Shown here piece by piece: positions 47,362 to 56,040 of a stretch of 64,000 nucleotides of DNA (position 1 is its first letter; the number at the start of each line of letters is the position of its first letter). The stretch comes from Rhodococcus sp. H36-A4. GTDB taxonomy: Bacteria; Actinomycetota; Actinomycetes; Mycobacteriales; Mycobacteriaceae. The notes beneath the pieces were generated by a model, which did not search any database, was not told where the DNA came from, and worked only from the letters and a program-made list of their open reading frames with translations. A program made the position numbers and the translations under genes. The stretch spans positions 1 to 64,000 of the forward strand of contig NZ_JAPVLQ010000004.1 of NCBI RefSeq assembly GCF_027158005.1, given 5' to 3'.

Positions 47362-48462
47362 TCAGACACGCAAGGTTCTGGCGACCACGGTCTCGGTGAA
47401 CTCGCTCGTCGATGCCCTGCCGCCGAGATCTGCCGTAGCTACGCCGGAGCCGAGGGTGCCCTCTACCGCATGTCGGATGCGCTTGGCGGCATGACGAAGC
47501 CGATTGTCGCCGCTGTGATCGCCGAGCCAATCGAGCAGCATCGCGGACGAGAGAAACAACGCGGCCGGATTCGCGACGTTTTTGCCTGCGATGTCCGGAG
47601 CCGAGCCGTGGGCGGCTTGGGCCATTGCTTTGGACTCCGAGGAATTGAGTGACGGCGCCATTCCCAGGGACCCGGACAGCTCTCCGGCAAGATCGGAAAG
47701 GATGTCACCGAACATGTTCTCGGCGACGATCACGTCGAAATCGCCACCCCGCCTGACGAGATGAGCGGCCAGGGCGTCGATGTGTTCCTCGTCTACGGTG
47801 ACATCCGGGAAGTCCTCGGCGACGGTTCGGCAGGCATCGCGAAACAGACCCGTCGTCATCGACAGAACATTCGTCTTGTGCACGATGGTGACGTGCTTGC
47901 GGCGCGTGCGCGCCAACGCGAAAGCCTCGCGCGCAATCCGTTCGCAGGCGGTACGGGTGAAGACTCCGACGGCGAGTGCAACGTCGGGTGTCGGCATGAA
48001 CTCCCCGCTACCGAGGAACATGTTTCGGTCGGCGTAGAAGCCTTCGGTGTTTTCGCGGACAACGACGAGGTCCATCTCCGGTGACAGCGCCCGAACGTCC
48101 GGGTACGCACGCGCAGGACGGATATTGGCGAACAGATCGAACTTTTTGCGCACCACCCCACCGGGCGTGAGCTGCGAACGAAAGGGCTCCGGGTAGGACG
48201 CACTGTCGTGCGGCCCGAGAATCCACGAGTCCAGTGTCGCCAACTCTTCGAGTGTCGAGTCCGGGATCGGTGTTCCGTGCGAGTCGATCGCCTCACGTCC
48301 GAGAGGTAGTTCGACCCACTCGACCCGCAGCGACGTCTCCGCGCCCACTGCGGCGTCGACGACGCGCATCGCGGCAGGCACGATCTCGTGGCCGATCCCG
48401 TCGCCGAGCATCGACCCGATTCGCAGTGTCCGAGCCTCTTCGTACGCCATGTGAGACATCAT
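47362..48462 (-). CDS. Isocitrate/isopropylmalate dehydrogenase family enzyme
   Basis: 366 residues; a beta-decarboxylating dehydrogenase of the LeuB/tartrate-dehydrogenase type. GDGIGHEIVPAAMRV (substrate/cofactor loop), VVVRENTEGFYADRNMF, HKTNVLSMTTGLF and the metal-binding D in DVIVAENMFGDILSD are present. GSAPDIAGKNVANPAALF is also present. It is not next to leuCD, and TDG-type features make a 3-isopropylmalate substrate uncertain; tartrate or another malate analogue is possible. The start is ATG 48462, or the adjacent in-frame ATG 48459. The 8-bp divergent gap to the next gene is unusually short. Confidence 0.85.
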   Translation of the reverse strand: MMSHMAYEEARTLRIGSMLGDGIGHEIVPAAMRVVDAAVGAETSLRVEWVELPLGREAIDSHGTPIPDSTLEELATLDSWILGPHDSASYPEPFRSQLTPGGVVRKKFDLFANIRPARAYPDVRALSPEMDLVVVRENTEGFYADRNMFLGSGEFMPTPDVALAVGVFTRTACERIAREAFALARTRRKHVTIVHKTNVLSMTTGLFRDACRTVAEDFPDVTVDEEHIDALAAHLVRRGGDFDVIVAENMFGDILSDLAGELSGSLGMAPSLNSSESKAMAQAAHGSAPDIAGKNVANPAALFLSSAMLLDWLGDHSGDNRLRHAAKRIRHAVEGTLGSGVATADLGGRASTSEFTETVVARTLRV

Positions 48463-48470
48463 GACTCACT

Positions 48471-48995
48471 ATGGTCCAGTCATTGGAATTGCTCCTCGAC
48501 GACACGCTCGACGCCGCCGTCAGACGGGAATGGCAACTGCTGCTCGACGCAGACCTACCCAGCCAAGGCAGGCACAAGGGCATCTCGAATCGTCCACACA
48601 TCACGTTGTCGGTTGCCGACGAGATGAACGAGTTCGACACCCGGGTGCACGACGAATACCTTCTGGTCGACATGCCCGTCAGACTTGGTGCATTCGTGGT
48701 CTTCCGTGGCAGACACGCGACGTTGGCTCGACTGGTCGTGCCGTCGAGGAGACTCATCGATCTTCACGCGCGCGCATCAGAGGTGGTAGGCGATGCGGAC
48801 GGTTCTCGTTCGCATACCGCACCCGGAAAATGGACTCCGCACGTCACGCTCGCACGACGTATGACTCGCATCGAACTGGCCGAGGCTCTGCTTCGTCTCG
48901 ATTCTGCGCAGCCCGATCTCGTCGGGACCACGTCGGCGTTGAGACGTTGGGACGGCGAAGAGAAGCGCGAATGGATCGTCCGTCAGAACCGGTAG
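48471..48995 (+). CDS. 2H phosphoesterase / 2'-5' RNA ligase-like protein
   Basis: 174 residues with two H-x-T motifs, RPHITLS (about residue 44) and TPHVTLARR (about residue 124), the active-site pair of the 2H phosphoesterase superfamily (LigT, ThpR). Members cleave or form 2',5' bonds or open cyclic phosphates; substrate unknown here. ATG 48471 is 8 bp from the divergent dehydrogenase start. Its 3' end overlaps by 13 bp a small gene on the other strand. Confidence 0.87.
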   Translation: MVQSLELLLDDTLDAAVRREWQLLLDADLPSQGRHKGISNRPHITLSVADEMNEFDTRVHDEYLLVDMPVRLGAFVVFRGRHATLARLVVPSRRLIDLHARASEVVGDADGSRSHTAPGKWTPHVTLARRMTRIELAEALLRLDSAQPDLVGTTSALRRWDGEEKREWIVRQNR

Positions 48996-49099
48996 TCACC
49001 GAATTGGCTCTCCTCCCGGTGTGTGTCGGGAGAGTATCCGAAGGATATCGCCCCGTGGATCACCGCCAGAACAGCCAGGATGAGCAGTGCAATGGTCAT
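48983..49099 (-). CDS. Small membrane protein, 38 residues
   Basis: Not recognised by name. ATG 49099, stop TGA 48983-48985. One hydrophobic helix at residues 2-16 (MTIALLILAVLAVIHGAISF) is followed by a polar tail ending with GDYRF. A weak AGG ribosome-binding site lies 9 bp upstream. It overlaps the last 13 bp of the convergent 2H phosphoesterase gene. The ordered hydrophobic/polar composition makes it more likely real than chance. Confidence 0.5.
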   Translation of the reverse strand: MTIALLILAVLAVIHGAISFGYSPDTHREESQFGDYRF

Positions 49100-49144
49100 G
49101 CGGCAAGCCTGCTGCCACGCGATCTCGTACAACAGTGGCGGTTA

Positions 49145-49174
49145 TGACACGTTACCTCGGTTTTCTGCCATACT
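49145..49174 (+). promoter_or_regulatory. Promoter of the GlxA-type regulator gene
   Basis: TGACAC (49145-49150) and CATACT (49169-49174) are 18 bp apart. The GTG start follows 7 bp later, giving a leaderless mRNA. Confidence 0.5.
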
Positions 49175-49181
49175 TGGTTTT

Positions 49182-50180
49182 GTGCTGAAACGAGTAGTCG
49201 TACCACTCCTGCCGCTGACCGAGCAGTTCGAACTCGGAGTGGCATGCGAGGTCTTCGGCTTCGACAGATCCGACGAGGGTCTACCTACTTACGACTTCTC
49301 GATCATCGCCGGTGTGGCCGAACCCATCCGGACCCGTTTCGGCTTCACCATCGATGTTCCCCACGACCTGTCACAGCTCGACGAGGCCGATCTGATCGTC
49401 GTTCCGGCTGGGGGCACCTACCCGTCGGAGGACGGCAGCTACCTGTGCACCAGCGAGTACGACGCCTCGATCGAGCCGCTGCTCGTCAAGTTGCGTGCCG
49501 CGGTTGCACGCGGTGCCAGCGTCGCCAGCCTGTGCAACGGCGCATTCGTGCTCGGCAAGGCTGGGCTTCTCGACGGACGAAGATGTACGACGCATTGGCG
49601 CACCTCGGCCAGGCTTGCCGCCGAGTATCCGCTTGCCGAGGTCGACCGGGACGTTCTCTATGTGGGCGACGGCAATGTTTTCACCAGCGCAGGCACCGCA
49701 GCCGGAATCGACTTGTGCCTCCATATCGTTCGCAAAGAGCAGGGCAGCAAGGTTGCCAACGGGATAGCTCGCCGCATGGTCGTACCACCGCACCGTGACG
49801 GCGGGCAGGCCCAGTTCGTCACCACTCCGCTGCCCACCACCGAGACCGAAACGCTTGCTCCGCTGCTGGACTGGATGACGGAGAACCTCGGCGACGACCT
49901 ATCGGTGCAGAAACTGTCTGCGCGGGTCAACATGTCCGCCCGGACTTTCGCGCGCCGGTTTCAAGCCGAGACCGGGACCACTCCCGCCCGGTGGCTCAAC
50001 GACCAACGTGTTCTGGCGGCTCAGCACCTACTCGAAGATTCGGATCTGTCGATAGACGTCATCTCCGAACGCGTCGGGTTCGGCAACGCAGCGGTGATGC
50101 GTCAGCATTTCGTGCGTGTGCGGTGCACGACACCCAATTCTTATCGTCGAACGTTCCGCGCGTCACCACAACCGGCTTGA
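49182..50180 (+). CDS. GlxA-family transcriptional regulator (DJ-1/PfpI + AraC)
   Basis: 332 residues. The N-terminal DJ-1/PfpI-like domain contains LTEQFELGVACEVFGFDRSD and the Cys-bearing nucleophile elbow ASVASLCNGAFVLGKAGLL. The C-terminal AraC domain (about 230-325) has MSARTFARRFQAETGTTPAR and the second helix-turn-helix ISERVGFGNAAVMRQHF. Family members are transcriptional activators; signals are mostly unknown. GTG 49182 is supported by CATACT 7 bp upstream. Confidence 0.9.
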   Translation: MLKRVVVPLLPLTEQFELGVACEVFGFDRSDEGLPTYDFSIIAGVAEPIRTRFGFTIDVPHDLSQLDEADLIVVPAGGTYPSEDGSYLCTSEYDASIEPLLVKLRAAVARGASVASLCNGAFVLGKAGLLDGRRCTTHWRTSARLAAEYPLAEVDRDVLYVGDGNVFTSAGTAAGIDLCLHIVRKEQGSKVANGIARRMVVPPHRDGGQAQFVTTPLPTTETETLAPLLDWMTENLGDDLSVQKLSARVNMSARTFARRFQAETGTTPARWLNDQRVLAAQHLLEDSDLSIDVISERVGFGNAAVMRQHFVRVRCTTPNSYRRTFRASPQPA

Positions 50181-50271
50181 CTGCGGGGCCGGTCTGCAGG
50201 TTCGGGAAGCTTTCGGCACAGTGTTGCGTTGAGGGACTCTAGAGAACGAAAACACCGATGAAAGGGCAGGC

Positions 50272-50649
50272 GTGGCTACACAGACTTTGACTCAGCAGAA
50301 CTTCGACGACATCGTCGGAGGAAATGACGTCGTGCTCGTCGATTTCTGGGCGTCCTGGTGCGGCCCGTGTCGCCAGTTCGCACCGACTTTCGAGAAGTCC
50401 TCCGAGGAGCATCCCGACGTGGTGCATGCCAAGGTGGATACCGAAGCAGAGCAGGGACTCGCCGCTGCTGCCAACATCAAGTCGATTCCCACGATCATGG
50501 CGTTCCGCGAGGGAATTCTGGTGTTCGCACAGCCGGGTGCACTGCCTGCAGCAGCCCTGGAAGATCTGGTGGTACAGATCAAGGCGCTCGACATGGACGT
50601 GGTGAAAGCACAGGTAGAAGAGCAGAAAGCCGACGCTCCGGCCGAATAG
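50272..50649 (+). CDS. Thioredoxin
   Basis: 125 residues with the redox motif WASWCGPC near residues 27-34 and the cis-Pro region SIPTIMAFREG. The Glu-rich C terminus (about 20 residues) exceeds standard TrxA. The GTG start has AAAGGG upstream. It is a general disulfide reductase and could be trxA or a paralogue; no thioredoxin reductase gene is adjacent. Confidence 0.93.
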   Translation: MATQTLTQQNFDDIVGGNDVVLVDFWASWCGPCRQFAPTFEKSSEEHPDVVHAKVDTEAEQGLAAAANIKSIPTIMAFREGILVFAQPGALPAAALEDLVVQIKALDMDVVKAQVEEQKADAPAE

Positions 50650-50663
50650 CTCATTCCTGGAAG

Positions 50664-50705
50664 AACGATAAAAGCCGGTCGCTTACGCGACCGGCTTTTA
50701 TCGTT
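50664..50705. terminator. Bidirectional terminator, thioredoxin / polA
   Basis: A perfect 19-bp stem (AACGATAAAAGCCGGTCGC and its complement) surrounds a 4-nt loop between convergent genes. The T/A-rich ends give a U-rich tail (GGCTTTTATCGTT) on both strands. Confidence 0.9.
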
Positions 50706-50724
50706 CCTGCATGCAGTCGACTAT

Positions 50725-53466
50725 TCAGTGCGCAGCCTGGTCCCAGCTCGCTCCGGTGCCGACAGACACCTCGAGCGGAACGGAAAGCTCGATGGCCGAG
50801 GACATTTTGTCGCGAACCAAGTGCTCGATCTGTTCACGCTCGGACTCGACGACCTCGAGGACCAGTTCGTCGTGAACCTGCAACAACATTCGCGATCGCA
50901 GACCCGATTCCGCCAAAGAGTTGTGAACGTCGATCATCGCCACCTTGATGATGTCAGCTGCAGTTCCCTGAATCGGCGCATTGAGCGCAGCGCGCTCGGC
51001 AACCTCACGACGTTGACGGTTGTCACTGTTGAGGTCGGGTAGGTAACGCCTGCGGCCGTAGAGCGTCGATGTGTACCCGACCTTTCGTGCCTCTTCGACG
51101 GCGTTTCGCAGATAGTCCCGAACCCCACCGAATCTCGAGAAGTAGGCCTCCATCTGCGCTTTGGCCTCTTCTGTCGAAATCTTCAACTGCGCGGCCAAGC
51201 CGAAAGCACTGAGTCCGTACGCAAGTCCGTAGGACATGGCCTTCACACGTCGGCGTAGTTCGGGGGTGACGTCCTCGATGGGCACGCCGAACGCGCGCGA
51301 GCCTACGAAACTGTGCAGGTCTTCACCGGTGTTGAACGCCTCGATGAGGCCGGCGTCGCCGGACACGTGGGCCATGATTCGCATCTCGATCTGACTGTAG
51401 TCAGCGGTCAGGAGAGTGCTGAACCCCTCGCCCACGACGAACCCGTCTCTGATGTGGCGTCCGGCCTCGTTTCGAACCGGAATGTTCTGCAGGTTCGGAT
51501 CGGTTGAGGACAACCGGCCGGTGGCTGCAACGGTCTGATTGAACGTGGTGTGGATTCGACCGTCGTCGGCGATCGACTTGAGCAACCCGTCCACGGTGAC
51601 CTTCATGCGTGTCGCATCACGGTGATCGAGCAGGAACTTCAAGAAGGGATGCTCGGTTTTCTCGAACAGTCCTTGCAGCGCATCGGCATCAGTGGTGTAA
51701 CCGGTCTTGGTCTTTTTGGTTTTCGGCATTTCGAGCTCGTCGAACAGCACCACTTGCAGCTGTTTCGGGGAACCGAGGTTGATCTGCTTGCCGATGACCT
51801 CGTAGGCAGCATTGGCGGCTTCACTCACCTTGTCCGCGAACTGGCTCTGCAGCTCACCGAGGTGCGCGTCGTCGACAGCGATGCCGGTCGCCTCGAGGTC
51901 TGCGAGCAAGGACAGAAGCGGTAGTTCCATCTCCGAGAGCAGTGAACTCGATTCGATCGCCGCCAACTCGTCGTCCAGTGCGGCAGCAAGATCCAGAACC
52001 GCTTGCGCGCGCAGTATCTCGCCCTCTGCGACAGCCGCTTCCGCGACATCCTCGGTATCGAGCAGTGAAAGCTGGCCTTCGACGGAATCCTCGACGCGCA
52101 GTTCGCGCTTGAGATACCGCAGCGACAGGTCGTCGAGGTTGAACGACCGCTGACCCGGTCGGACAAGGTACGCGGCAAGTGCCGTGTCGCTGGTCAAGCC
52201 GCCCAAGGTCCAACCGCGACCACGCAAAGCGTGGATTGCCCATTTTGCTTCGTGGAGCGCTTTCGGTTGACCGGCATCGGCCAACCATGCCGCAAGTGCC
52301 TGCTCGTCCGATGGATCCAAAGAGCTGGTATCGACGAAGCCACCTTCGCCGTCGGATGCGGCTATCGCGATCGACAGCGCATCGCTGTCGAACGGTCGTC
52401 TCGGGCCGACGACCGAGAGGCCGTGACGCTCCCCCGTGGAGGCGTGAGTCGCGAGCCACTGTGCGAGCTCACCCACTGGGACGGTGCCACCACGCACGTC
52501 GAAGCCTTCTTCGGCTTCGGGTTCCGTGGAGGACAGGGTGTCGAACAACCGATCGCGCAACACTCGAAACTCGAGATCGTCGAACAGTGCATGGATCCTC
52601 TCGCGATCCCACGGCGCCAGCTCCAACTGATCCGGCGTATACGGAAGTGGAACGTCACGCACCATCTCGGTGAGTTCGCGGTTGAGCACCACGCCGGACA
52701 GGTTGGCCCGCAACGCGTCACCCACCTTGCCCTTGACCTTGTCGACGTTGTTGACGAGCTCTTCCAGCGAGCCGTACTCGACGATCCACTTGGTAGCCGT
52801 CTTCTCGCCGACACCGGGGATACCGGGGAGGTTGTCACTGGGGTCTCCACGCAGTGCAGCGAAATCCGGATACTGCGCCGGCGTGAGGCCGTATTTGGTG
52901 GTGACCTCTTCCGGGGTGAACCGAGTGAGCTCGGAGACACCCTTCTTCGGATACAGCACAGTCACGTTGTCGGTGACGAGCTGCAGCGCGTCTCGGTCAC
53001 CCGTCACCACGAGGATCCGATAACCGAGTGCTTCCGCTTGAGTCACCAATGTCGCGATGATGTCGTCTGCTTCGAACCCGGCTTCAGCCATCACCGGGAT
53101 GCCCATGGCACCGAGGACGTCCTTGGTGATGTCCACCTGACCGGCGAACTCGTCGGGCGTCTTACTTCGGTTCGCCTTGTAGGCCGGGAACCGCTCAGCT
53201 CGGAACGTTTGCCGAGACACATCGAACGCCGCCGCGATATGCGTCGGCTTCTCGTCTCGAAGGAGGTTTATCAGCATGGAGGTGAACCCGTACACCGCGT
53301 TGGTGGTCTGGCCGCTGGTGGTCTTGAAGTTGTCCACAGGCAGCGCGAAGAAGGCGCGAAAGGCGATGGAGTGACCGTCGATCAGCAACAGCGTCGGCTG
53401 CTCACCGTCGGCGGAACTGCCGGTCGAGGGTTTCGATGCTGCGCTGTGCTCGGTTATGGGGCTCAC
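50725..53466 (-). CDS. polA: DNA polymerase I
   Basis: 913 residues from GTG 53466. The N-terminal 5'-nuclease domain begins LLLIDGHSIAFRAFFALP and contains VTGDRDALQLV. The polymerase domain contains DYSQIEMRIMAHVSGD (motif A), AKAMSYGLAYGLSAFG-like motif B region (RRRVKAMSYGLAYGLS) and VHDELVLEV (motif C). The middle 3'-5' exonuclease-like domain lacks the usual Asp/Glu set, as in mycobacterial Pol I, so proofreading is unlikely. TAGACT 8 bp before the GTG suggests a leaderless mRNA. Confidence 0.97.
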   Translation of the reverse strand: MSPITEHSAASKPSTGSSADGEQPTLLLIDGHSIAFRAFFALPVDNFKTTSGQTTNAVYGFTSMLINLLRDEKPTHIAAAFDVSRQTFRAERFPAYKANRSKTPDEFAGQVDITKDVLGAMGIPVMAEAGFEADDIIATLVTQAEALGYRILVVTGDRDALQLVTDNVTVLYPKKGVSELTRFTPEEVTTKYGLTPAQYPDFAALRGDPSDNLPGIPGVGEKTATKWIVEYGSLEELVNNVDKVKGKVGDALRANLSGVVLNRELTEMVRDVPLPYTPDQLELAPWDRERIHALFDDLEFRVLRDRLFDTLSSTEPEAEEGFDVRGGTVPVGELAQWLATHASTGERHGLSVVGPRRPFDSDALSIAIAASDGEGGFVDTSSLDPSDEQALAAWLADAGQPKALHEAKWAIHALRGRGWTLGGLTSDTALAAYLVRPGQRSFNLDDLSLRYLKRELRVEDSVEGQLSLLDTEDVAEAAVAEGEILRAQAVLDLAAALDDELAAIESSSLLSEMELPLLSLLADLEATGIAVDDAHLGELQSQFADKVSEAANAAYEVIGKQINLGSPKQLQVVLFDELEMPKTKKTKTGYTTDADALQGLFEKTEHPFLKFLLDHRDATRMKVTVDGLLKSIADDGRIHTTFNQTVAATGRLSSTDPNLQNIPVRNEAGRHIRDGFVVGEGFSTLLTADYSQIEMRIMAHVSGDAGLIEAFNTGEDLHSFVGSRAFGVPIEDVTPELRRRVKAMSYGLAYGLSAFGLAAQLKISTEEAKAQMEAYFSRFGGVRDYLRNAVEEARKVGYTSTLYGRRRYLPDLNSDNRQRREVAERAALNAPIQGTAADIIKVAMIDVHNSLAESGLRSRMLLQVHDELVLEVVESEREQIEHLVRDKMSSAIELSVPLEVSVGTGASWDQAAH

Positions 53467-53474
53467 GGTTGACC

Positions 53475-53480
53475 AGTCTA
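53475..53480 (-). promoter_or_regulatory. -10 element, leaderless start of polA
   Basis: TAGACT on the minus strand lies 8 bp before the GTG at 53466. This supports the short form over an open frame reaching further upstream. Confidence 0.5.
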
Positions 53481-53669
53481 AGTAGAGGCTCCGACACCGC
53501 GTCAGTGGATGCGACTCCCGGCCCGAACCACCGACCGGGTAGTTCGAAACACAAACGATACTTTCCGGAAATTCAAGACTCCGATTTCGTGCGCTTTCAA
53601 CAGTTAAAGTCCCACAATTGCAGCAGCCGAGGTCTCGAGGCTCAACCGACAACCGTCCGGAGGACGTGC

Positions 53670-55046
53670 GTGGCCCCAATTGTTCGATGGACCCGTAGGA
53701 AGATTCGACTTCGGCATCGCAGCCGAACCCCGCTTCGCTTCATCAAACAAGCCCTCCTCCTGGCGATCCTCGGATCCATAGCCGCCGTGACGTTCGGTGG
53801 CACCGCGCTGGCCCAGGAACCGACGCCGACTCCCCCACCGTCGTCGGTATCTCAACCAACTGCAGCCGACGCCGTTCCGGTCAGTGGCAGCCTCAACAAC
53901 GGTGGCGAACGCCTGACCGATGTCGACGTGCTGGCGCGCGATTCGACCGGCGACGAGGTCGCTCGAACGACATCCGAGAAAGGTGGCCGCTGGACCCTCG
54001 AATTATCCCCAGGGTCATACACTTTCGAGGTCGACTCCGAGACGCTTCCCGACGGGGTCAGCGTTCAGGGCGAGGTGCAGCGCGAGATTGCAGCTGGACG
54101 CACGAACGCCGTGATCTTTTCGTTCGGTGAAGCCCGCACCTCCAATGAGCTTCCCTTCTACGAGAAATTCATCAGGACTACGGTCGACGGCTTCCGTTTC
54201 GGTCTCGTCATCGCCCTCGCTGCAGTGGGTCTGAGTCTGATCTTCGGCACCACCGGCCTGACCAACTTCGCGCACGGCGAACTGGTCACTCTCGGGGCCG
54301 TAGCTGCCTGGGTGTTCAACGTCAGCGTGGGTATTCAACTGATCTATGCCACGATCCTGGCCGTCATCGTCGGCGTCGCCATCGGATGGCTCAACAACGC
54401 GGCCATCTGGAGACCACTGCGAAAACGCAAGACCGGTCTGATCGCACAACTGGTGGTGTCCATCGGCCTTGCGATCGCGCTGCGGTACCTGATCCTCATC
54501 TTCTTCTCCGACCGCGCCGAGCCCTTCGACGACTACCAGGCTCAGACTCAGAACGAATGGGGTCCGTTCGCCATCACCAACGTCAATCTGGCATGCATCA
54601 TCATCAGCATCGTCGTGCTCGTCGGCGTCGCGCTCATGTTGCAACGCACTCGTATCGGCAAAGCCATGCGCGCCGTCGCGGACAACCGCGACCTCGCGGC
54701 GTCGTCGGGCATCAATGTAGAACGCGTCGTGACATTCGTCTGGTGCATGGGCGGCGGGCTCGCTGCTCTCGGTGGCGTTTTGTTCGGATTGTCCGAACTC
54801 GGCGGTCGCGTGCAATGGGAGATGGGTTTCAAGCTGCTACTCCTCATGTTCGCAGGCATCACCCTCGGCGGGCTCGGAACTGCATACGGGGCGCTCCTCG
54901 GCTGCGTGATCGTGGGGCTGCTCGTGCAGTGGTCGACGATGTTCATCAATCCCGATCTCAAATACATCGGAGGCCTGCTCGTCTTGATTCTCATCCTCGT
55001 CGTCAGACCTCAGGGCATACTCGGCTCGCGACAAAGGATCGGGTGA
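53670..55046 (+). CDS. livH: Branched-chain-type ABC permease LivH with extra exported N-terminal domain
   Basis: 458 residues, against about 300 for usual LivH. GTG 53670 lies 5 bp after GGAGGA. An Arg-rich lead (about 5-20) precedes a signal-like hydrophobic segment (about 27-48, LLLAILGSIAAVTFGGTALAQ). A beta-sandwich of the carboxypeptidase-regulatory-like type follows (about 70-145; GERLTDVDVLARDSTGDEVAR, SPGSYTFEV). The LivH core starts at about 170 with GLVIALAAVGLSLIFGTTGLTNFAHGEL. The domain fusion is the noteworthy point. First gene of livHMGF. Confidence 0.9.
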   Translation: MAPIVRWTRRKIRLRHRSRTPLRFIKQALLLAILGSIAAVTFGGTALAQEPTPTPPPSSVSQPTAADAVPVSGSLNNGGERLTDVDVLARDSTGDEVARTTSEKGGRWTLELSPGSYTFEVDSETLPDGVSVQGEVQREIAAGRTNAVIFSFGEARTSNELPFYEKFIRTTVDGFRFGLVIALAAVGLSLIFGTTGLTNFAHGELVTLGAVAAWVFNVSVGIQLIYATILAVIVGVAIGWLNNAAIWRPLRKRKTGLIAQLVVSIGLAIALRYLILIFFSDRAEPFDDYQAQTQNEWGPFAITNVNLACIIISIVVLVGVALMLQRTRIGKAMRAVADNRDLAASSGINVERVVTFVWCMGGGLAALGGVLFGLSELGGRVQWEMGFKLLLLMFAGITLGGLGTAYGALLGCVIVGLLVQWSTMFINPDLKYIGGLLVLILILVVRPQGILGSRQRIG

Positions 55047-55050
55047 ACTG

Positions 55051-56040
55051 ATGGATATTCTCGCGGCTCTTCAAGTTTCACTCGCGCAGCTGATCGGTCC
55101 GTCCGCAATCTTCTATGCACTACTTGCCATCGGCTTGAACCTGCACTTCGGTTATGCGGGACTTCTCAACTTCGGCCAGATCGGGTTCGCCCTGCTCGGC
55201 GGATACGGCGTCGGCATCATGACGGTCACCTATCAGCAGCCGCTGTGGGTCGGTATTCTCGTCGGTCTCGGTGCGGCCGGACTTCTCGCTCTCGTCCTCG
55301 GTATCCCGACGCTCCGGCTGCGGGCTGACTATCTCGCTATCGTCACGATCGCGGCCTCGGAGATACTCAGACTCGTCTTCCGCTCGACCGCAACGGATTC
55401 GGTGACCGCATCGACCAACGGACTGTTCGGTTTCGCTGATCCGTTCACATCGCTGAGCCCCTTCGACTCGGGGAAGCAGTACTCGTTCCTGGGCGTCAAA
55501 TTCTATGGCGACGACCTGTGGTCGATGGTGGTGGGTTGGACGCTCGTACTCGTTCTGTGCGGCTTCGTATACCTGCTGACACACAGCCCGTGGGGCCGCG
55601 TCCTCAAGGCCGTGCGCGAAGACGAGGACGCTGCGCGTTCATTGGGTAAGAACGTGTTCGTCTACAAGATGCAGGCCCTCGTCATGGGCGGTGTCATCGG
55701 CGGCATGGGTGGTGTGTTCAACGCATTGCAGACCAAATCCATCAACCCGGACTTCTACTCCACCGCGCAGACATTCTTCGCATTCGGAGCTCTGATTCTC
55801 GGCGGTGCCGCGACGGTGTTCGGACCGGTGCTCGGTGCCATGCTGTTCTGGTTCCTACTATCGATCCCCGACGCCATCCTTCGCCAGGCGATCACCGGCC
55901 CCGATCCTCTGCTCGACCTCAGCGAGCAGCAGGTCGGTGCGACTAGATTCGTGCTGTTGGGGATCCTGATCGCCGTACTGATGGTCTTCAGACCCCAGGG
56001 TATTCTCGGGAACAAGCGAGAGGTCCAACTCAATGCCTGA
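55051..56040 (+). CDS. livM: Branched-chain-type ABC permease LivM
   Basis: 329 residues. LNLHFGYAGLLNFGQIGFALLGGYG and the C-terminal FGALILGGAATVFGPVLGAMLF are LivM hallmarks; the C-terminal FRPQGILG is conserved. The EAA-like coupling segment WGRVLKAVREDEDAARSLGKNVF contacts the ATPases. It starts 4 bp after the livH stop and overlaps livG by 8 bp. Confidence 0.93.
   Translation: MDILAALQVSLAQLIGPSAIFYALLAIGLNLHFGYAGLLNFGQIGFALLGGYGVGIMTVTYQQPLWVGILVGLGAAGLLALVLGIPTLRLRADYLAIVTIAASEILRLVFRSTATDSVTASTNGLFGFADPFTSLSPFDSGKQYSFLGVKFYGDDLWSMVVGWTLVLVLCGFVYLLTHSPWGRVLKAVREDEDAARSLGKNVFVYKMQALVMGGVIGGMGGVFNALQTKSINPDFYSTAQTFFAFGALILGGAATVFGPVLGAMLFWFLLSIPDAILRQAITGPDPLLDLSEQQVGATRFVLLGILIAVLMVFRPQGILGNKREVQLNA

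Noticed and set aside
52231..53472. Open frame antisense to polA
   Set aside because: The polA 5'-nuclease domain is intact on the sense strand; no promoter or ribosome-binding site for the antisense frame.
53556..53564. GATACTTTC upstream of livH, resembling the shared element of the haemoglobin module
   Set aside because: Only nine bases match and it is not near a start codon; one such match is expected by chance at this window size.
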